A stretch of 64,000 nucleotides of DNA from Sphingopyxis sp. H073 (GTDB lineage: Bacteria > Pseudomonadota > Alphaproteobacteria > Sphingomonadales > Sphingomonadaceae): contig NZ_LNSG01000005.1 of the NCBI RefSeq assembly GCF_001468395.1, positions 124,001-188,000 of the forward strand. The letters run 5' to 3'. Position 1 is the first letter of the stretch, and every line of letters begins with the position of its first letter. Made by a program: the position numbers and the translations under genes. This document shows, in pieces, positions 54,984 through 64,000 of this stretch. The notes below the pieces were generated by a model that saw only the letters and a list, made by a program, of their open reading frames with translations, did no database searches and had not been told where the DNA came from.

Positions 54984-57700
54984 TCTGAGGGGGCTTCGCT
55001 GGCCGGGGCTTCGGCGGCGGTTTCCACGCCTTCGCTTTCTTCCTCGTCGCTGTCCTCGATCAGCGCGGCCGAGACGACATGTTCGTTGGCCGCGACGTCG
55101 AACAGCCGCACGCCGGCGCTGCCGCGGCCGATGACGCGCAGGCTGTCGAGGCCCATGCGGATGAGCTTCGCCTGATCGGTCACGAGCATCAGCTGGTGCG
55201 CCTGCGTCGCGGGGAAGCTGGCGACGACCGGGCCGTTGCGGCCGATATTGTCGATGTTGGTGATTCCCTGGCCACCGCGGCCGGTGCGACGATATTCATA
55301 GGCCGACGACAGCTTGCCATAGCCATTGGCGCAGACCGTGAGGATGAACTCCTCGCGGCTGGCGAGTTCGGCCATCCGTTCGCCATCGAGCGTCGGTTCG
55401 TTCTCATTGTCCTTCCACGGCGCGGCGCGGAGATAGGCTTCGCGTTCCTCGTTGGTCGTCCCGACCTTGTGCAGGATCGAGAGCGAGATGACTTCATCGC
55501 CATCGGCGAGACGCATACCGCGCACGCCGGTCGAATTGCGGCTCTGGAATTCGCGCACATCGTCACCGGCAAACCGGATCGCCTTGCCCTGGCGCGTCGC
55601 GAGCAACACGTCGTCGCTCTCGTCGAGCAGCGCGACACCGATAAGCCGGTCGTCTTCGTCCTCGCCCTCGAACTTCATCGCGATCTTGCCGTTCGATGGC
55701 ACGTTGGTGAAGGCGTCCATGCTGTTGCGGCGCACATTGCCCTTCGCGGTTGCGAACATGACGTGCAGCTTGCCCCATTCGCCCTCATCCTCGGGCAGCG
55801 GGAGCACGGTCGAGATCGTCTCGCCCTGCGCGAGCGGCAGCAGGTTGATCATCGGGCGGCCGCGCGTTGCGGGTCCGCCCTCGGGCAGGCGCCACACTTT
55901 CATGCGGTAGACCTTGCCTGCGGTCGAGAAGAAGAGCACCGGCGTGTGCGTCGAGGTGACGAACAGGTTGGTGACGACATCCTCGTCCTTCGTCGCCATG
56001 CCGGCGCGGCCCTTGCCGCCGCGGCGCTGGGCGCGGAAGGTCTCGAGCGGGGTGCGCTTGATATAGCCGTCGAGGGTGACGGTCACGACCATCTCCTCGC
56101 GCTCGATCAGATCTTCATCGTCGATGCCGTCGGCGGCGGGGGCGACCAGCGTCTTGCGCGGCGTCGCGAATTCGTCGCGCACCGCGACGAGTTCTTCGCG
56201 CATCACCGCATAGAGCTTTTCGCGGTCCGCGAGGATCGAAAGAAGTTCCTCAATCTCGGTCGCCAACTCGCCAAGTTCCTTGCCGATTTCGTCGCGTCCG
56301 AGCGCGGTCAGGCGATGGAGGCGGAGGTCGAGGATCGCCTTCACCTGTGTCTCCGACAGTCGATAGGTGGCGCTCTCCTCCATCTCGCCCTCGATCGCTT
56401 CGACGAGTCGGATGTAGGGTGCGATCTCGCCGATCGGCCATTCGCGCGCTAGCAACGCCTCGCGGGCGGCAGCGGGCGAGGGCGAGCCGCGGATTATGCG
56501 GACGACTTCGTCGAGATTGCTGACCGCGACGACGAGCCCCAGCAAGATATGTGCACGGTCGCGCGCCTTGGCGAGTTCGAACTTGCAGCGGCGCGTGATC
56601 ACTTCCTCGCGGAAGGTGATGAAGGCCGAGAGAATGTCCTTGAGCCCGAGCATTTCGGGACGGCCGCCACGGATCGCGAGCATGTTCGCTGGGAAGCTCG
56701 ACTGTGCCGGGGTGTGGCGCCAAAGCTGGTTGAGCACGACGTCGGCGGTGGCATCGCGCTTCAGTTCGATGACGACGCGGACGCCCTCGCGGTTCGATTC
56801 GTCGCGAATATCGGCGACGCCCTCGATCCGCTTGTCGCGTGCGGCTTCGGCAATTTTCTCGACGAGACCCGACTTGCCGACCTGGTACGGAATCGAAGTC
56901 AATACAATCGATTGGCGATCGTTCCTGCCTTCCTCAATGATGTGCGTCGAGCGCATCATGATCGAGCCGCGACCGGTCAAATAGGCGTTGCGGGCGCCGC
57001 CCTGGCCGAGCATCAGCGCGCCGGTCGGAAAGTCGGGGCCGGGAACGATCGCCATCAGATCCTCGAGTGAGATCGAGGGGTTGTCGATCGTTGCAAGCGT
57101 CGCGTCGATGACTTCGCCGAGATTGTGCGGCGGAATGTTCGTCGCCATACCGACCGCGATGCCGCCCGCGCCATTGACGAGCAGGTTCGGGAAGCGCGCG
57201 GGAAGGACCGTCGGCTCTTCGCGGCTTGCGTCATAGTTGGGCTGGAAGTCGACCGTGTCCTTGTCGAGGTCGTTCAGCAGCACCATAGCGGTCTTGGCCA
57301 GCCGTGCTTCCGTATAACGCATCGACGCCGGCGGATCGGGGTCCATCGAACCGAAATTGCCCTGACCGTCGATCAACGGCACGCGCAGCGACCAGTCCTG
57401 CGTCATGCGCGCGAGCGCGTCGTAAATCGCGCTGTCACCGTGCGGGTGGTAGTTACCCATGACGTCGCCGACGATCTTCGCCGATTTCTTGTACGGGCGG
57501 CCGGGAACAAAGCCGCCTTCCTGCGCCGCGTAAAGGATACGGCGGTGGACCGGCTTCAGGCCGTCGCGTACATCGGGAAGCGCGCGGCTGACGATCACGC
57601 TCATCGCGTAATCGAGGTAGGAAGTCTTCATTTCGTCGACGATGTTGATCGGCGAAACACCGTCGTCCGACGGTTGCATAGGCGTATTTTCTTCGGTCAA
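54980..57700 (-). CDS. gyrA: DNA gyrase subunit A
   Basis: This DNA-cleaving subunit of gyrase has 906 residues. The quinolone-resistance region reads [17 protein letters not shown], with Ser90 and Asp94 equal to E. coli Ser83 and Asp87, the susceptible state. The catalytic tyrosine is Tyr129 ([10 protein letters not shown]). The C-terminal beta-pinwheel carries the GyrA box QRRGGKG, and the tail is acidic ([17 protein letters not shown]). An insert around [18 protein letters not shown] is usual in alphaproteobacteria. DUF952 follows by overlap. Confidence 0.97.
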   Translation of the reverse strand: MTEENTPMQPSDDGVSPINIVDEMKTSYLDYAMSVIVSRALPDVRDGLKPVHRRILYAAQEGGFVPGRPYKKSAKIVGDVMGNYHPHGDSAIYDALARMTQDWSLRVPLIDGQGNFGSMDPDPPASMRYTEARLAKTAMVLLNDLDKDTVDFQPNYDASREEPTVLPARFPNLLVNGAGGIAVGMATNIPPHNLGEVIDATLATIDNPSISLEDLMAIVPGPDFPTGALMLGQGGARNAYLTGRGSIMMRSTHIIEEGRNDRQSIVLTSIPYQVGKSGLVEKIAEAARDKRIEGVADIRDESNREGVRVVIELKRDATADVVLNQLWRHTPAQSSFPANMLAIRGGRPEMLGLKDILSAFITFREEVITRRCKFELAKARDRAHILLGLVVAVSNLDEVVRIIRGSPSPAAAREALLAREWPIGEIAPYIRLVEAIEGEMEESATYRLSETQVKAILDLRLHRLTALGRDEIGKELGELATEIEELLSILADREKLYAVMREELVAVRDEFATPRKTLVAPAADGIDDEDLIEREEMVVTVTLDGYIKRTPLETFRAQRRGGKGRAGMATKDEDVVTNLFVTSTHTPVLFFSTAGKVYRMKVWRLPEGGPATRGRPMINLLPLAQGETISTVLPLPEDEGEWGKLHVMFATAKGNVRRNSMDAFTNVPSNGKIAMKFEGEDEDDRLIGVALLDESDDVLLATRQGKAIRFAGDDVREFQSRNSTGVRGMRLADGDEVISLSILHKVGTTNEEREAYLRAAPWKDNENEPTLDGERMAELASREEFILTVCANGYGKLSSAYEYRRTGRGGQGITNIDNIGRNGPVVASFPATQAHQLMLVTDQAKLIRMGLDSLRVIGRGSAGVRLFDVAANEHVVSAALIEDSDEEESEGVETAAEAPASEAPSE

Positions 57701-58043
57701 AGCCCGGCCTTTTTTCTGCTTATCGGGAGATAAAATCGGACTAGCCGATGGGGGCAGGAAAGGCCAGCGATTCGGTCATTTTTCGGGATATTTTTTGCTC
57801 GGCTTCGGGCGTGGACGGGAACCGGGAAAGTGGAGCGTTTTCTTTATTCTAGAATGACGTCATGCCATCCGATCTCCGGTTATGCCGGCGACGGCCGGGA
57901 TATCGCCTCTCCGTCCGGCATCGCCGCCCAGAACCGGGCCTTCTGAAGGATGGGCGAGCAGAGGAATCGGCCTCGCTGCAGGCTTGCCAATCGCGCGTCC
58001 TCCCCTAAAGCTGCGGGCCGATGACCATGAGACTGCCAGGGGG
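57701..58043. other. Divergent intergenic region between gyrA and a membrane protein gene
   Basis: These 343 bases must contain promoters for both directions. About 57853-57900 has weak REP-like character (TGACGTCATGCC... then CCGGCGACGGCCGG). A frame open on the plus strand from 57882 has no coding character before the GTG at 58044. No other feature is seen. Confidence 0.55.
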
Positions 58044-59264
58044 GTGTCGGTGGCCCTGATCGCGCTGGTCGGCGCGAGCGAAATGCTGCCCGACGGCGGC
58101 TTGCGGGCGCTCGTCACCGTGGCTGGCGAGACGCTGATCGAGCGGCAGGCGGCGCGGCTCGCCGATGTCGGGGTGACGCATATCGCTGTCGTGGTCGCGG
58201 CGGTGCCTGCGGACCTTATCGCGACGTGCGACCGCATCCAGCGGCGCGGAATCAAGGTGACGCCTGTGCGCGCAGCTGCGGATCTGGTCGCGATCGTCGA
58301 GAGCGACGACCGGATCATCCTCGTCGCCGACGGACTCCGCGCGAGCGGGACCCATTATGCCGCGATCGCCAAGCCCGGTTCGCCGGCGATCCTCGTGACC
58401 GGCGACACGGTGCTGACGCAGGCGTTCGAGCGGATCGACGCGACGCGGCGCTGGGGCGGGCTGGCCGCCATCTCGCAGCCGATGGTTGCCGAACTCGCGG
58501 CGATGCCGGGCGAGTGGGACATGATGCTGACGCTGCTGCGGCTCGCAGTGCAGGCGGGATCGCGGCGGCTCTACTGCGAGCCCGCGCTGTTCGAGCAGGG
58601 CGAGATCGCGGTCGTTATTGACCGCCCGACCGCGGCGCTGATCGAGCAATCGAGCCTGCAGCAGGTCGAATATGGCGGGATGGGGCTGGGGCGATCGGCG
58701 ATCATGATGCCGATCGTGCGGCTGGCCGGGCCGCTACTCGTGCGATCCGCGAAAGTCGCACGCTACATGCCTTATATCACGGCGCTTTTGTGGGTCTCCG
58801 TCGGGCTGCTCGCGGCGAATGGCCTCGCGGCCGCGGGCGCGCTGGTCGCGCTGTTCGGCGGGCTTGGCCTCGCCACGATGCGGTTCCTCGCCGCCTTTCG
58901 CGCGCAGAGCGTGACGCAGGACCGCGTGCGCAATGCCATCCGCACCTTTGCGCTCGTCCTGCTGGGGCTGTTTCCCTGGCTGCTCGCCTTGGCAGGCCCG
59001 GAGCATCGGATGCCGCCCTTTTCGCAAGCCGCGCTCGCACCCTGCCTCGCCGCGATCATCATGCTCGCGCGGACCTTGTATGAGGATTCGGGCGAAAAAC
59101 GCCGCTTCCACTGGCTGCTCCCCGACGCCGACCAAGCGTGGATCATGCTGCTGCCCGCGCTGATCTTCGGTTTCGCGCCGCTGATGTTCGCAATCCTGCC
59201 CTTGCTCGGCCTGTTCCAGATCATGCTGTGGATGCGGCTCGCACGGCGGCCGGAAGCGCGGTAA
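58044..59264 (+). CDS. Membrane protein with an N-terminal nucleotidyltransferase-like domain
   Basis: This protein of 406 residues has an N-terminal half resembling the sugar-nucleotidyltransferase fold (GETLIERQAARLADVGVTHIAVVVAA, then IILVADGLRASG, LVTGDTVL), but the usual GXGXRXXP signature is weak or replaced by ASEMLPDGGLRALVTV. From about residue 245 it has six or so hydrophobic helices (LLWVSVGLLAANGLAAAGALVALFGG and after). I cannot assign a substrate; a lipid or polysaccharide activating role is one possibility. The start is GTG at 58044 after CAGGGGG. It is divergent from gyrA. Confidence 0.75.
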   Translation: MSVALIALVGASEMLPDGGLRALVTVAGETLIERQAARLADVGVTHIAVVVAAVPADLIATCDRIQRRGIKVTPVRAAADLVAIVESDDRIILVADGLRASGTHYAAIAKPGSPAILVTGDTVLTQAFERIDATRRWGGLAAISQPMVAELAAMPGEWDMMLTLLRLAVQAGSRRLYCEPALFEQGEIAVVIDRPTAALIEQSSLQQVEYGGMGLGRSAIMMPIVRLAGPLLVRSAKVARYMPYITALLWVSVGLLAANGLAAAGALVALFGGLGLATMRFLAAFRAQSVTQDRVRNAIRTFALVLLGLFPWLLALAGPEHRMPPFSQAALAPCLAAIIMLARTLYEDSGEKRRFHWLLPDADQAWIMLLPALIFGFAPLMFAILPLLGLFQIMLWMRLARRPEAR

Positions 59265-59321
59265 AGCCAAGCTCGCCAAGGTTTAAGGCCTATTAACGAC
59301 ATGCTGCTATCGCGAGCGTGC

Positions 59322-60215
59322 ATGGCTGACTTTTTTCCCTCGCCCGGCATCGACCCGCCGTCGCCGACGCTGTCGGCGCGCCTGCGCGAGCTGGCCGATT
59401 TCCTGGCGGCGCCCGCCGCGGGGCGGCTGACCGAGGAGCAGCGAGCGCTGTCCCTCGGCATCGCGCGTCGGCTGGTCGAGGATGCGGCGCGCGAACTGTC
59501 GGCGGACATCGACGTCAGCGCGCTGTGGCGCGACTGGCTGGAAAGCGGCTTGCCGACTGCCCCGCGACTCGCCGCTGCCTGTTTCGCACGCGCCGAGGAA
59601 CATCGCTGGCGCGAGCATTCGGCGCGGCGGATCGCTGCCCCCGTCGTGGTTCCGGTGGACGGTGACGAGCCGCCCGCGCCCGAGACGATCGACACGACGC
59701 CCGAGGCCGACCGCGCCTATCTGGCGCTGCGGATTGCCGACCGCCGGCGTGCCGACGGCCGTGGAAGTCCCCGGATTGCGCTTGAAGATGTCGAGCCCGA
59801 ACTCCTGCGTGCGCTGCTGCTCGACATCGCTGCCTGGCGCATGGTGCAGGCAGGGAAAGATGGCCAATTGGCGGCTGGCCTGGGTGAAGCGGTGCGCAAG
59901 GTCGTCGAATATCGTGCGGCGATCCCGGGGATCGACGTAGCGGCGCGGCAATATCTGGCCGCGCTGGGCGAGGGGGCAGCGATCGAAGGGGCCGCGGCGA
60001 GTGCGATCGATCGCCACGACTGGCTGGCGCTCGTCGCGCTGGCGGCGGCCGCGAGCCGCCGATCCTTTGCCGACATGGCGCTTGCGTTGACGAGCGCGGA
60101 GGCGGCCGCTTTGCCAGCGCTTCTGGCTCCGCTTAGCCTGGACCGCGCATCGCTTGCCCCGCTTGAAGCATCGCTCGCCGCGCTGCCATCGCGCACGGTC
60201 GAGACGCGCGGATGA
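59322..60215 (+). CDS. Unknown protein coupled to a histidine-kinase-like protein
   Basis: This protein of 297 residues from ATG 59322 (an in-frame start 21 bases earlier is possible) is rich in alanine, leucine and arginine, is probably all-helical and has no signal peptide. A linker APVVVPVDGDEPPAPETIDT divides an N-terminal domain (about 10-110) from a C-terminal helical domain. No family is recognised; the helical repeats recall DUF2336-type proteins found near alphaproteobacterial kinases. It overlaps the kinase-like gene by four bases, so the products probably work together. Confidence 0.7.
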   Translation: MADFFPSPGIDPPSPTLSARLRELADFLAAPAAGRLTEEQRALSLGIARRLVEDAARELSADIDVSALWRDWLESGLPTAPRLAAACFARAEEHRWREHSARRIAAPVVVPVDGDEPPAPETIDTTPEADRAYLALRIADRRRADGRGSPRIALEDVEPELLRALLLDIAAWRMVQAGKDGQLAAGLGEAVRKVVEYRAAIPGIDVAARQYLAALGEGAAIEGAAASAIDRHDWLALVALAAAASRRSFADMALALTSAEAAALPALLAPLSLDRASLAPLEASLAALPSRTVETRG

Positions 60216-61585
60216 ACGAGCGGATCGTTCGCGGCCGCGTCGATAGCGCGGGCAGGTTGGTGAGCGCCGACGCGCCGCTGCTGCGCCTGCAACAGCGCGC
60301 GGGGGCGGCGATCGGCCAGCCGCTTGCGCTGCCCAATCTCGCGCGGCTCGTTGTGCTGGCGCAGCGGCTGCAGCGCGACATTTCGCGGCCGCTCTATGCC
60401 GCTGACGATCATAGCGACATTCATGCGCTCGTTCGCGTCCTGCCCGATGGGGAGGGCGCAAATCTTGAAATCAGCGACTGGCGTACGCGGCCGATCCTGC
60501 TTCCCGAGGCGCCGGCTGACGGCGCGGGCATGGCGTCGGCCGACGGGTGGACATGGGAATGCGATCAGCGGCTGCGCCTGCTGACCTTGCACGCCGAGGG
60601 CGATGCGCTGCCGATTCCAGCCGACTGGGAGGGACGGTCGCTGTCCGAGTTGTTCGAGCTCCAGCCCGACGAGCAAGGCCGGTTCCCGGTGCTGCGCGCG
60701 CTCGCGGGGCAGTCGCGGTTCGACGGGCAACGCGTGCGCGTCGAGACCGAACAAGGCACGGTTACGATGACGCTGGCGGCCGAACCGCTGTTCGACGCAA
60801 CCGGGCGGCTGACCGGCTTTCGCGGCGTCGCGGTGAGGGGGGCGGCCGATACGGACGCCGGCGAATATCCGGCACCACCGCCCGATCCGGCCTTTGGATC
60901 GCTGCCACTGTCCGATCCGCAATTCGGACGGCGGATCGATGGTGCGCTGCGCGGTCCGTTGAGCCGCATCATCGCGACTGCCGAGACGATCCATGGGCAG
61001 TTCGACGGGCCGATCCGCGCCGACTATGCGCGCTATGCCGGCGATATCGCGCACGCGGGGCGGCACCTGCTCGGGCTCGTCGATGATCTGGCCGACCTCC
61101 AGAATATCGAGCGTCCGGGGTTCAAGGCGGCCGCCGACCAGATCGACCTTGGCGACCTGGCGCGCCGCGCCGTCGGCCTGCTCGGCATGAAAGCGGAAGA
61201 AAAGGGCATTCGCATCGACGCGCCGCGCGTCGACGACAAGATGCCGGCGACCGGCGAATTCCGGCGCGTGCTGCAAGTGCTGTTGAACCTGCTCGGCAAC
61301 GCGATCCGCTATTCGCCCGACAATTCGCAGATATGGATCCGCGTCGATCGCGAGGGCAACCGCGCGATGGTGACCGTAGCCGATCAGGGGCAGGGCATTT
61401 CGGCCGAACAACAGGATGTCGTGTTCGAGAAATTCGAACGACTGGGGCGCACCGATAGCGGGGGGTCGGGGCTCGGCCTTTATATTGCGCGCCGCCTGGC
61501 GCGCGCGATGGATGGCGACCTGACCGTCGACAGCGCGCCCGGGCAGGGGGCCAGATTTACGCTGAGTTTGCCGGCGCGGGATTGA
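60212..61585 (+). CDS. Histidine-kinase-like protein without the phosphoacceptor histidine
   Basis: This 457-residue protein has no membrane segment. A PAS-like region spans about 110-210 (ending TGFRGVAVRG). The dimerisation helix then reads FGRRIDGALRGPLSRIIATAETI (split here: FGRRIDGALRGPLSR at 238-252), where the normal HELRTPL is replaced by GALRGPL, so Gly244 stands where His should be. The ATPase domain is intact: NLLGNAIRYSP (N box, 359-369), DQGQGI (G1, 391-396), FEKFERLGR (F) and GSGLGLYIARRLA (G2, 419-430). It may be a regulatory pseudo-kinase, or phosphorylate another site. It is coupled to the unknown gene before it. Confidence 0.85.
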   Translation: MNERIVRGRVDSAGRLVSADAPLLRLQQRAGAAIGQPLALPNLARLVVLAQRLQRDISRPLYAADDHSDIHALVRVLPDGEGANLEISDWRTRPILLPEAPADGAGMASADGWTWECDQRLRLLTLHAEGDALPIPADWEGRSLSELFELQPDEQGRFPVLRALAGQSRFDGQRVRVETEQGTVTMTLAAEPLFDATGRLTGFRGVAVRGAADTDAGEYPAPPPDPAFGSLPLSDPQFGRRIDGALRGPLSRIIATAETIHGQFDGPIRADYARYAGDIAHAGRHLLGLVDDLADLQNIERPGFKAAADQIDLGDLARRAVGLLGMKAEEKGIRIDAPRVDDKMPATGEFRRVLQVLLNLLGNAIRYSPDNSQIWIRVDREGNRAMVTVADQGQGISAEQQDVVFEKFERLGRTDSGGSGLGLYIARRLARAMDGDLTVDSAPGQGARFTLSLPARD

Positions 61586-61963
61586 AGGCGCCGCGATTGG
61601 CGGTGTGGCGGGGGAGCTGAGATGTTTTCCCCGATCGTTGCTGGCCGGACTTTCAAAGTTCAGGAAAGTTCAGCCCATTGCATCGCCCGTCAAAGCCGGG
61701 AAAATTGCCGAACGCATCGCGTACGCCGCGTGGCAGCCGCACCCGCAAACCGGGCCGCGACCGCATTTATTCACCCGAGTGAAAGAGCCGGATGAAGGCT
61801 GGCACAGCGGGATAATGTAGGAAAGGCCCTTTTGAAGGCGATGACAGCTTCGGGGTGAAGGCGGACAATTTCCGGCGCGATCGCCTGCGAAAGCCGGGGA
61901 TCACATCCGCCAAGGCAGCGATCCGCCGAAAGCGACTATTGCCGAAACCCGATCGCAGCAGGT
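61586..61963. other. Intergenic region without a gene
   Basis: These 378 bases between the convergent kinase-like and peroxiredoxin genes hold a repeat word at 61654-61675 and no convincing coding sequence. Short frames here lack initiation sites and family similarity. Confidence 0.6.
61654..61675 (+). repeat. Tandem CAAAGTTCAG-type repeat shared with 23329
   Basis: The word CAAAGTTCAG-GAAAGTTCAG-CC differs by one base from the reverse complement of 23329-23350, some 38 kb away. Its function is unknown. Confidence 0.6.
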
Positions 61964-62524
61964 TCAGTTGCGCTTCGCATTCCACGCGCGAACCGCAGCC
62001 ATCGTCTTTTCGATATGCGCCTGCGGCTTGCTGTCGCTGTAGCTCAGCAGGATCGTCCCGTTCGGCGCGATCACATAGGACGTGCGGTTGGAGAGCGGCT
62101 TCCCGTCCGCCCCCTGCATCGTTGCATCATATTGCGCCGCGACCTTCGCGCCGGGATCGGCCGCGACGGCAAATTTGTCGCGGCACTCCGACCGCGAAAA
62201 CTCGGCGACGCGGTGAATATTGCCCGCAGTCACGCCGATCACCCGCGCGCCCAGCTGGTTGAACTGGCTGTTCGCTTCCGCAAACAGATGCGCCTCAACC
62301 GTGCAGCCGGGGGTGAAGGCGGCGGGAAAGAAATAGAGCACGACCGGCCCGTTCCGCAGCGTCTGTCTCAGCGACAGGCGGAATTCCTTGCCCGCCTGCG
62401 CCGCATTCAGCGTAAAATCGGGCGCTTTCGCGCCCTGCTGCAGCGCCGCGATGCCCTGCCCGGGAAGGATCAGGGCAGCAAGGCCGAGGCTGGCCGCAAA
62501 CGCCAGTTTCGTCGCGATTTTCAT
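61964..62524 (-). CDS. Exported peroxiredoxin (AhpC/TSA, BCP-like)
   Basis: This 186-residue protein has a signal peptide (KIATKLAFAASLGLAALIL, then an Ala-rich cleavage region near IAALQQG) and a thioredoxin-fold peroxidase domain. The peroxidatic Cys74 is in FFPAAFTPGCTVEAH; Cys114 (SRSECRDKF) could be the resolving cysteine. It would reduce peroxides in the periplasm. It stands alone. Confidence 0.9.
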   Translation of the reverse strand: MKIATKLAFAASLGLAALILPGQGIAALQQGAKAPDFTLNAAQAGKEFRLSLRQTLRNGPVVLYFFPAAFTPGCTVEAHLFAEANSQFNQLGARVIGVTAGNIHRVAEFSRSECRDKFAVAADPGAKVAAQYDATMQGADGKPLSNRTSYVIAPNGTILLSYSDSKPQAHIEKTMAAVRAWNAKRN

Positions 62525-62683
62525 TTGCGGTCTCCACCTTCAACTGCGGGATCATGCCCCACCGGGGTGATCACTCTACCGCGTTATTTGCCGACCGCAA
62601 TCACGCCGGTGCCGATCCGCCGACACTTGGACCGCTGCAACCTCGGTTAAGCGGCGCAAGTGCCAGCCGGACCTCACCCTCGA

Positions 62684-63052
62684 TCAGCAGCGGCGATCGC
62701 CGCGATCGATCTCGCGTCCGATCAGCGCACCGGCGGCACCGCCGATGATCGTGCCGGGAACGCGGTCGCCATAGCGATCGACCTCGCGGCCGAGCAAGGC
62801 GCCCGCGGCGCCACCGACGATCAGGCCTGTCGTGCCGCTGCCGCGCCGGCAATAATAGCGGCGGTCGCGATAGTCGTTGCGGCGATAATCCCTGCGGTAG
62901 TCGCGCCGGTAATCGCCATAGCGATCATGGTCGCGGTGGCCGTGATAGCCGTGGCGGTGGTGCCGGTCGTGCGCGTCCGCTTCGGCGGGCAACGCGGGAA
63001 AGGCACTGGCGCCAATGAGCGCAGCCAACGCCATATTCCTGAACCCGAACAT
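62684..63052 (-). CDS. Glycine-zipper 2TM domain protein, His/Arg/Tyr-rich
   Basis: This exported protein has 122 residues. After a signal (MALAALIGASAFPALPAEA) comes a strongly charged stretch HDRHHRHGYHGHRDHDRYGD with YRRDYRRDYRR repeats, then two glycine-zipper units GLIVGGAAGALLGREVDRYG and GTIIGGAAGALIGREIDRG, ending in cysteine. Such proteins belong to the outer-membrane glycine-zipper (Rickettsia 17-kDa-like) group. The zipper could insert in the envelope. Confidence 0.85.
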   Translation of the reverse strand: MFGFRNMALAALIGASAFPALPAEADAHDRHHRHGYHGHRDHDRYGDYRRDYRRDYRRNDYRDRRYYCRRGSGTTGLIVGGAAGALLGREVDRYGDRVPGTIIGGAAGALIGREIDRGDRRC

Positions 63053-63219
63053 CTGTTTTCTCCATCCTGTCCCCCGACGCCGTCAAGGTAGAGCGGCGAA
63101 GATGGCGCGTGGATGAATTGCCGACGCCCCGCGCGCCTGCGAGAATCGGCTCGACGAACTTTCGGGGCATCCTGCCGCGCCCGATTGACCCCGCGCGCCA
63201 TTCGGCGCAGCATCGGCGC

Positions 63220-64000
63220 ATGACCTTGACCATCGCCCCCAGCGGTCAGGCGTGCGGTGCCCGCGTGACCGGCGTCGACCTGACGAAGCCGCTCGATGCC
63301 GGAACCGTGGCCGAAATTCGCGCCGCATGGCTCGACCATCATGTCCTGTCCTTCCCCGACCAGAAGTTGAGTGCGGAGGATCTCGAGCGCTTTACGGGCT
63401 ATTTCGGCGGCTTCGGCGACGATCCTTTCATCCGCCCGATCCCCGGCCACGATCATATCATCGCGGTAAAGCGCCGTGCCGACGAGACCGCGCCGCTCTT
63501 CGCCGAAAACTGGCATAGCGACTGGAGTTTCCAGGAGCGCCCACCCGCGGGCACCTGCCTTTACGGCATCACCATTCCGCCCGTCGGCGGCAACACCGAA
63601 TTTTCGAACCAGCACGCCGCGCTCGACGCGATGCCGGCCGAATTGCGCGCGCGCGTCGAGGGGCTGCAGGCCATCCACAGCGCACGCAACGGCTATGCGC
63701 CGACCGGCATGTACGGCGCGAACGACCCAAAGGGCCCGGGGGGCCGCAGCATGGACATCCGCTCGGACGACGCGGCGCTGGAGACCCAACTCCATCCCTT
63801 CGTCCGCACGCATCCCGAAACCGGCCGCCTCGGCCTGTTCGGCTGCGCGGGCTACATCATCGGTTTCGACGGGCTCGACGACAGCGAGGGGCTTCCTCTG
63901 CTCTACGAGCTCATCCAGTGGCAAGGGCGCGAGGAGTTTCGCTACTCCCACGAATGGGAGCCCGATATGCTTGTCATGTGGGACAATCGCTCGGTCCTCC
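63220..64000 (+). CDS. TauD/TfdA family alpha-ketoglutarate-dependent dioxygenase (cut by the window end)
   Basis: The first 260 residues are present; the gene continues beyond the window. The iron ligands H99 and D101 lie in ENWHSDWSFQERP; TCLYGITIPPVGGNTEF and the AVKRRADETAPLFAENWHSD context are family signatures. The third ligand (distal His) and the Arg for alpha-ketoglutarate would lie at or after the end. Taurine, sulfonate or other substrates cannot be distinguished. The start is ATG at 63220 without a strong ribosome site. Confidence 0.9.
   Translation, partial: MTLTIAPSGQACGARVTGVDLTKPLDAGTVAEIRAAWLDHHVLSFPDQKLSAEDLERFTGYFGGFGDDPFIRPIPGHDHIIAVKRRADETAPLFAENWHSDWSFQERPPAGTCLYGITIPPVGGNTEFSNQHAALDAMPAELRARVEGLQAIHSARNGYAPTGMYGANDPKGPGGRSMDIRSDDAALETQLHPFVRTHPETGRLGLFGCAGYIIGFDGLDDSEGLPLLYELIQWQGREEFRYSHEWEPDMLVMWDNRSVL

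Noticed and set aside
55079..56452. Long plus-strand frame opposite gyrA
   Set aside because: It is antisense to a conserved gene with no recognisable protein features.

Overview
The window is GC-rich chromosomal DNA with dense, mostly vertically inherited genes, and it looks like a member of the Sphingomonadaceae (Alphaproteobacteria), most likely Sphingopyxis or a close relative. This is inferred from gene order (argS - SPOR protein - nagZ - scpA - scpB - tatABC; pgsA - moaD - moaE; ispH - thrB - rnhA), from codon use, and from many short REP-like palindromes. No name search was possible. No phage, plasmid origin, insertion sequence with a transposase, or CRISPR array is visible.

Layout. 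1-7156: a small membrane protein with an HTH repressor, then glyQ-glyS and pyruvate phosphate dikinase. glyS is unusual: it carries two in-frame REP-like palindromic inserts and a third, AT-richer insert of about 64 codons. 7208-9823: an AT-richer acyltransferase gene, tRNA-Arg(ACG) and glucokinase. 9866-24706: a polyamine catabolism and uptake locus. It holds a gamma-glutamyl-GABA hydrolase, three class III aminotransferases, two glutamine-synthetase-like gamma-glutamylpolyamine synthetases, a gamma-glutamylputrescine oxidase and a complete PotFHIG-type ABC importer; eight of these genes form one leftward operon. A 0.27 kb MITE-like element lies just upstream of that operon. 24703-27544: a PhoR-like kinase, a Tat-exported small protein and a FAH-family enzyme.

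27602-34726: a leftward Tad/Cpa pilus cluster in the order cpaA-B-C-D-E-tadB-tadC. No cpaF/tadA ATPase gene sits in its usual place and no Flp pilin gene is adjacent. 34821-46049: housekeeping genes (an FAD oxidoreductase, DUF1508, rnhA, thrB, ispH, a lipoprotein, argS, SPOR, nagZ, scpAB, tatABC). 46067-46195: an entericidin-like 42-residue lipoprotein gene with a 13-C tract held in a hairpin upstream. 46423-54410: mgtE, a peptidyl-prolyl isomerase, nitronate monooxygenase, nadC, RNase T2, an MFS exporter, pgsA and moaDE. 54672-61585: DUF952, gyrA, a nucleotidyltransferase-like membrane protein, and an unknown protein translationally coupled to a histidine-kinase-like protein that lacks the phosphoacceptor histidine. 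61964-64000: an exported peroxiredoxin, a glycine-zipper protein and a truncated TauD-type dioxygenase.

The observations most worth following are the triple enlargement of glyS (two coding REP elements plus a foreign-looking segment), the His-less kinase with its coupled partner, the Tad cluster without its motor ATPase, the MITE-like element nested between inverted REPs, and the homopolymer hairpin upstream of the entericidin gene.
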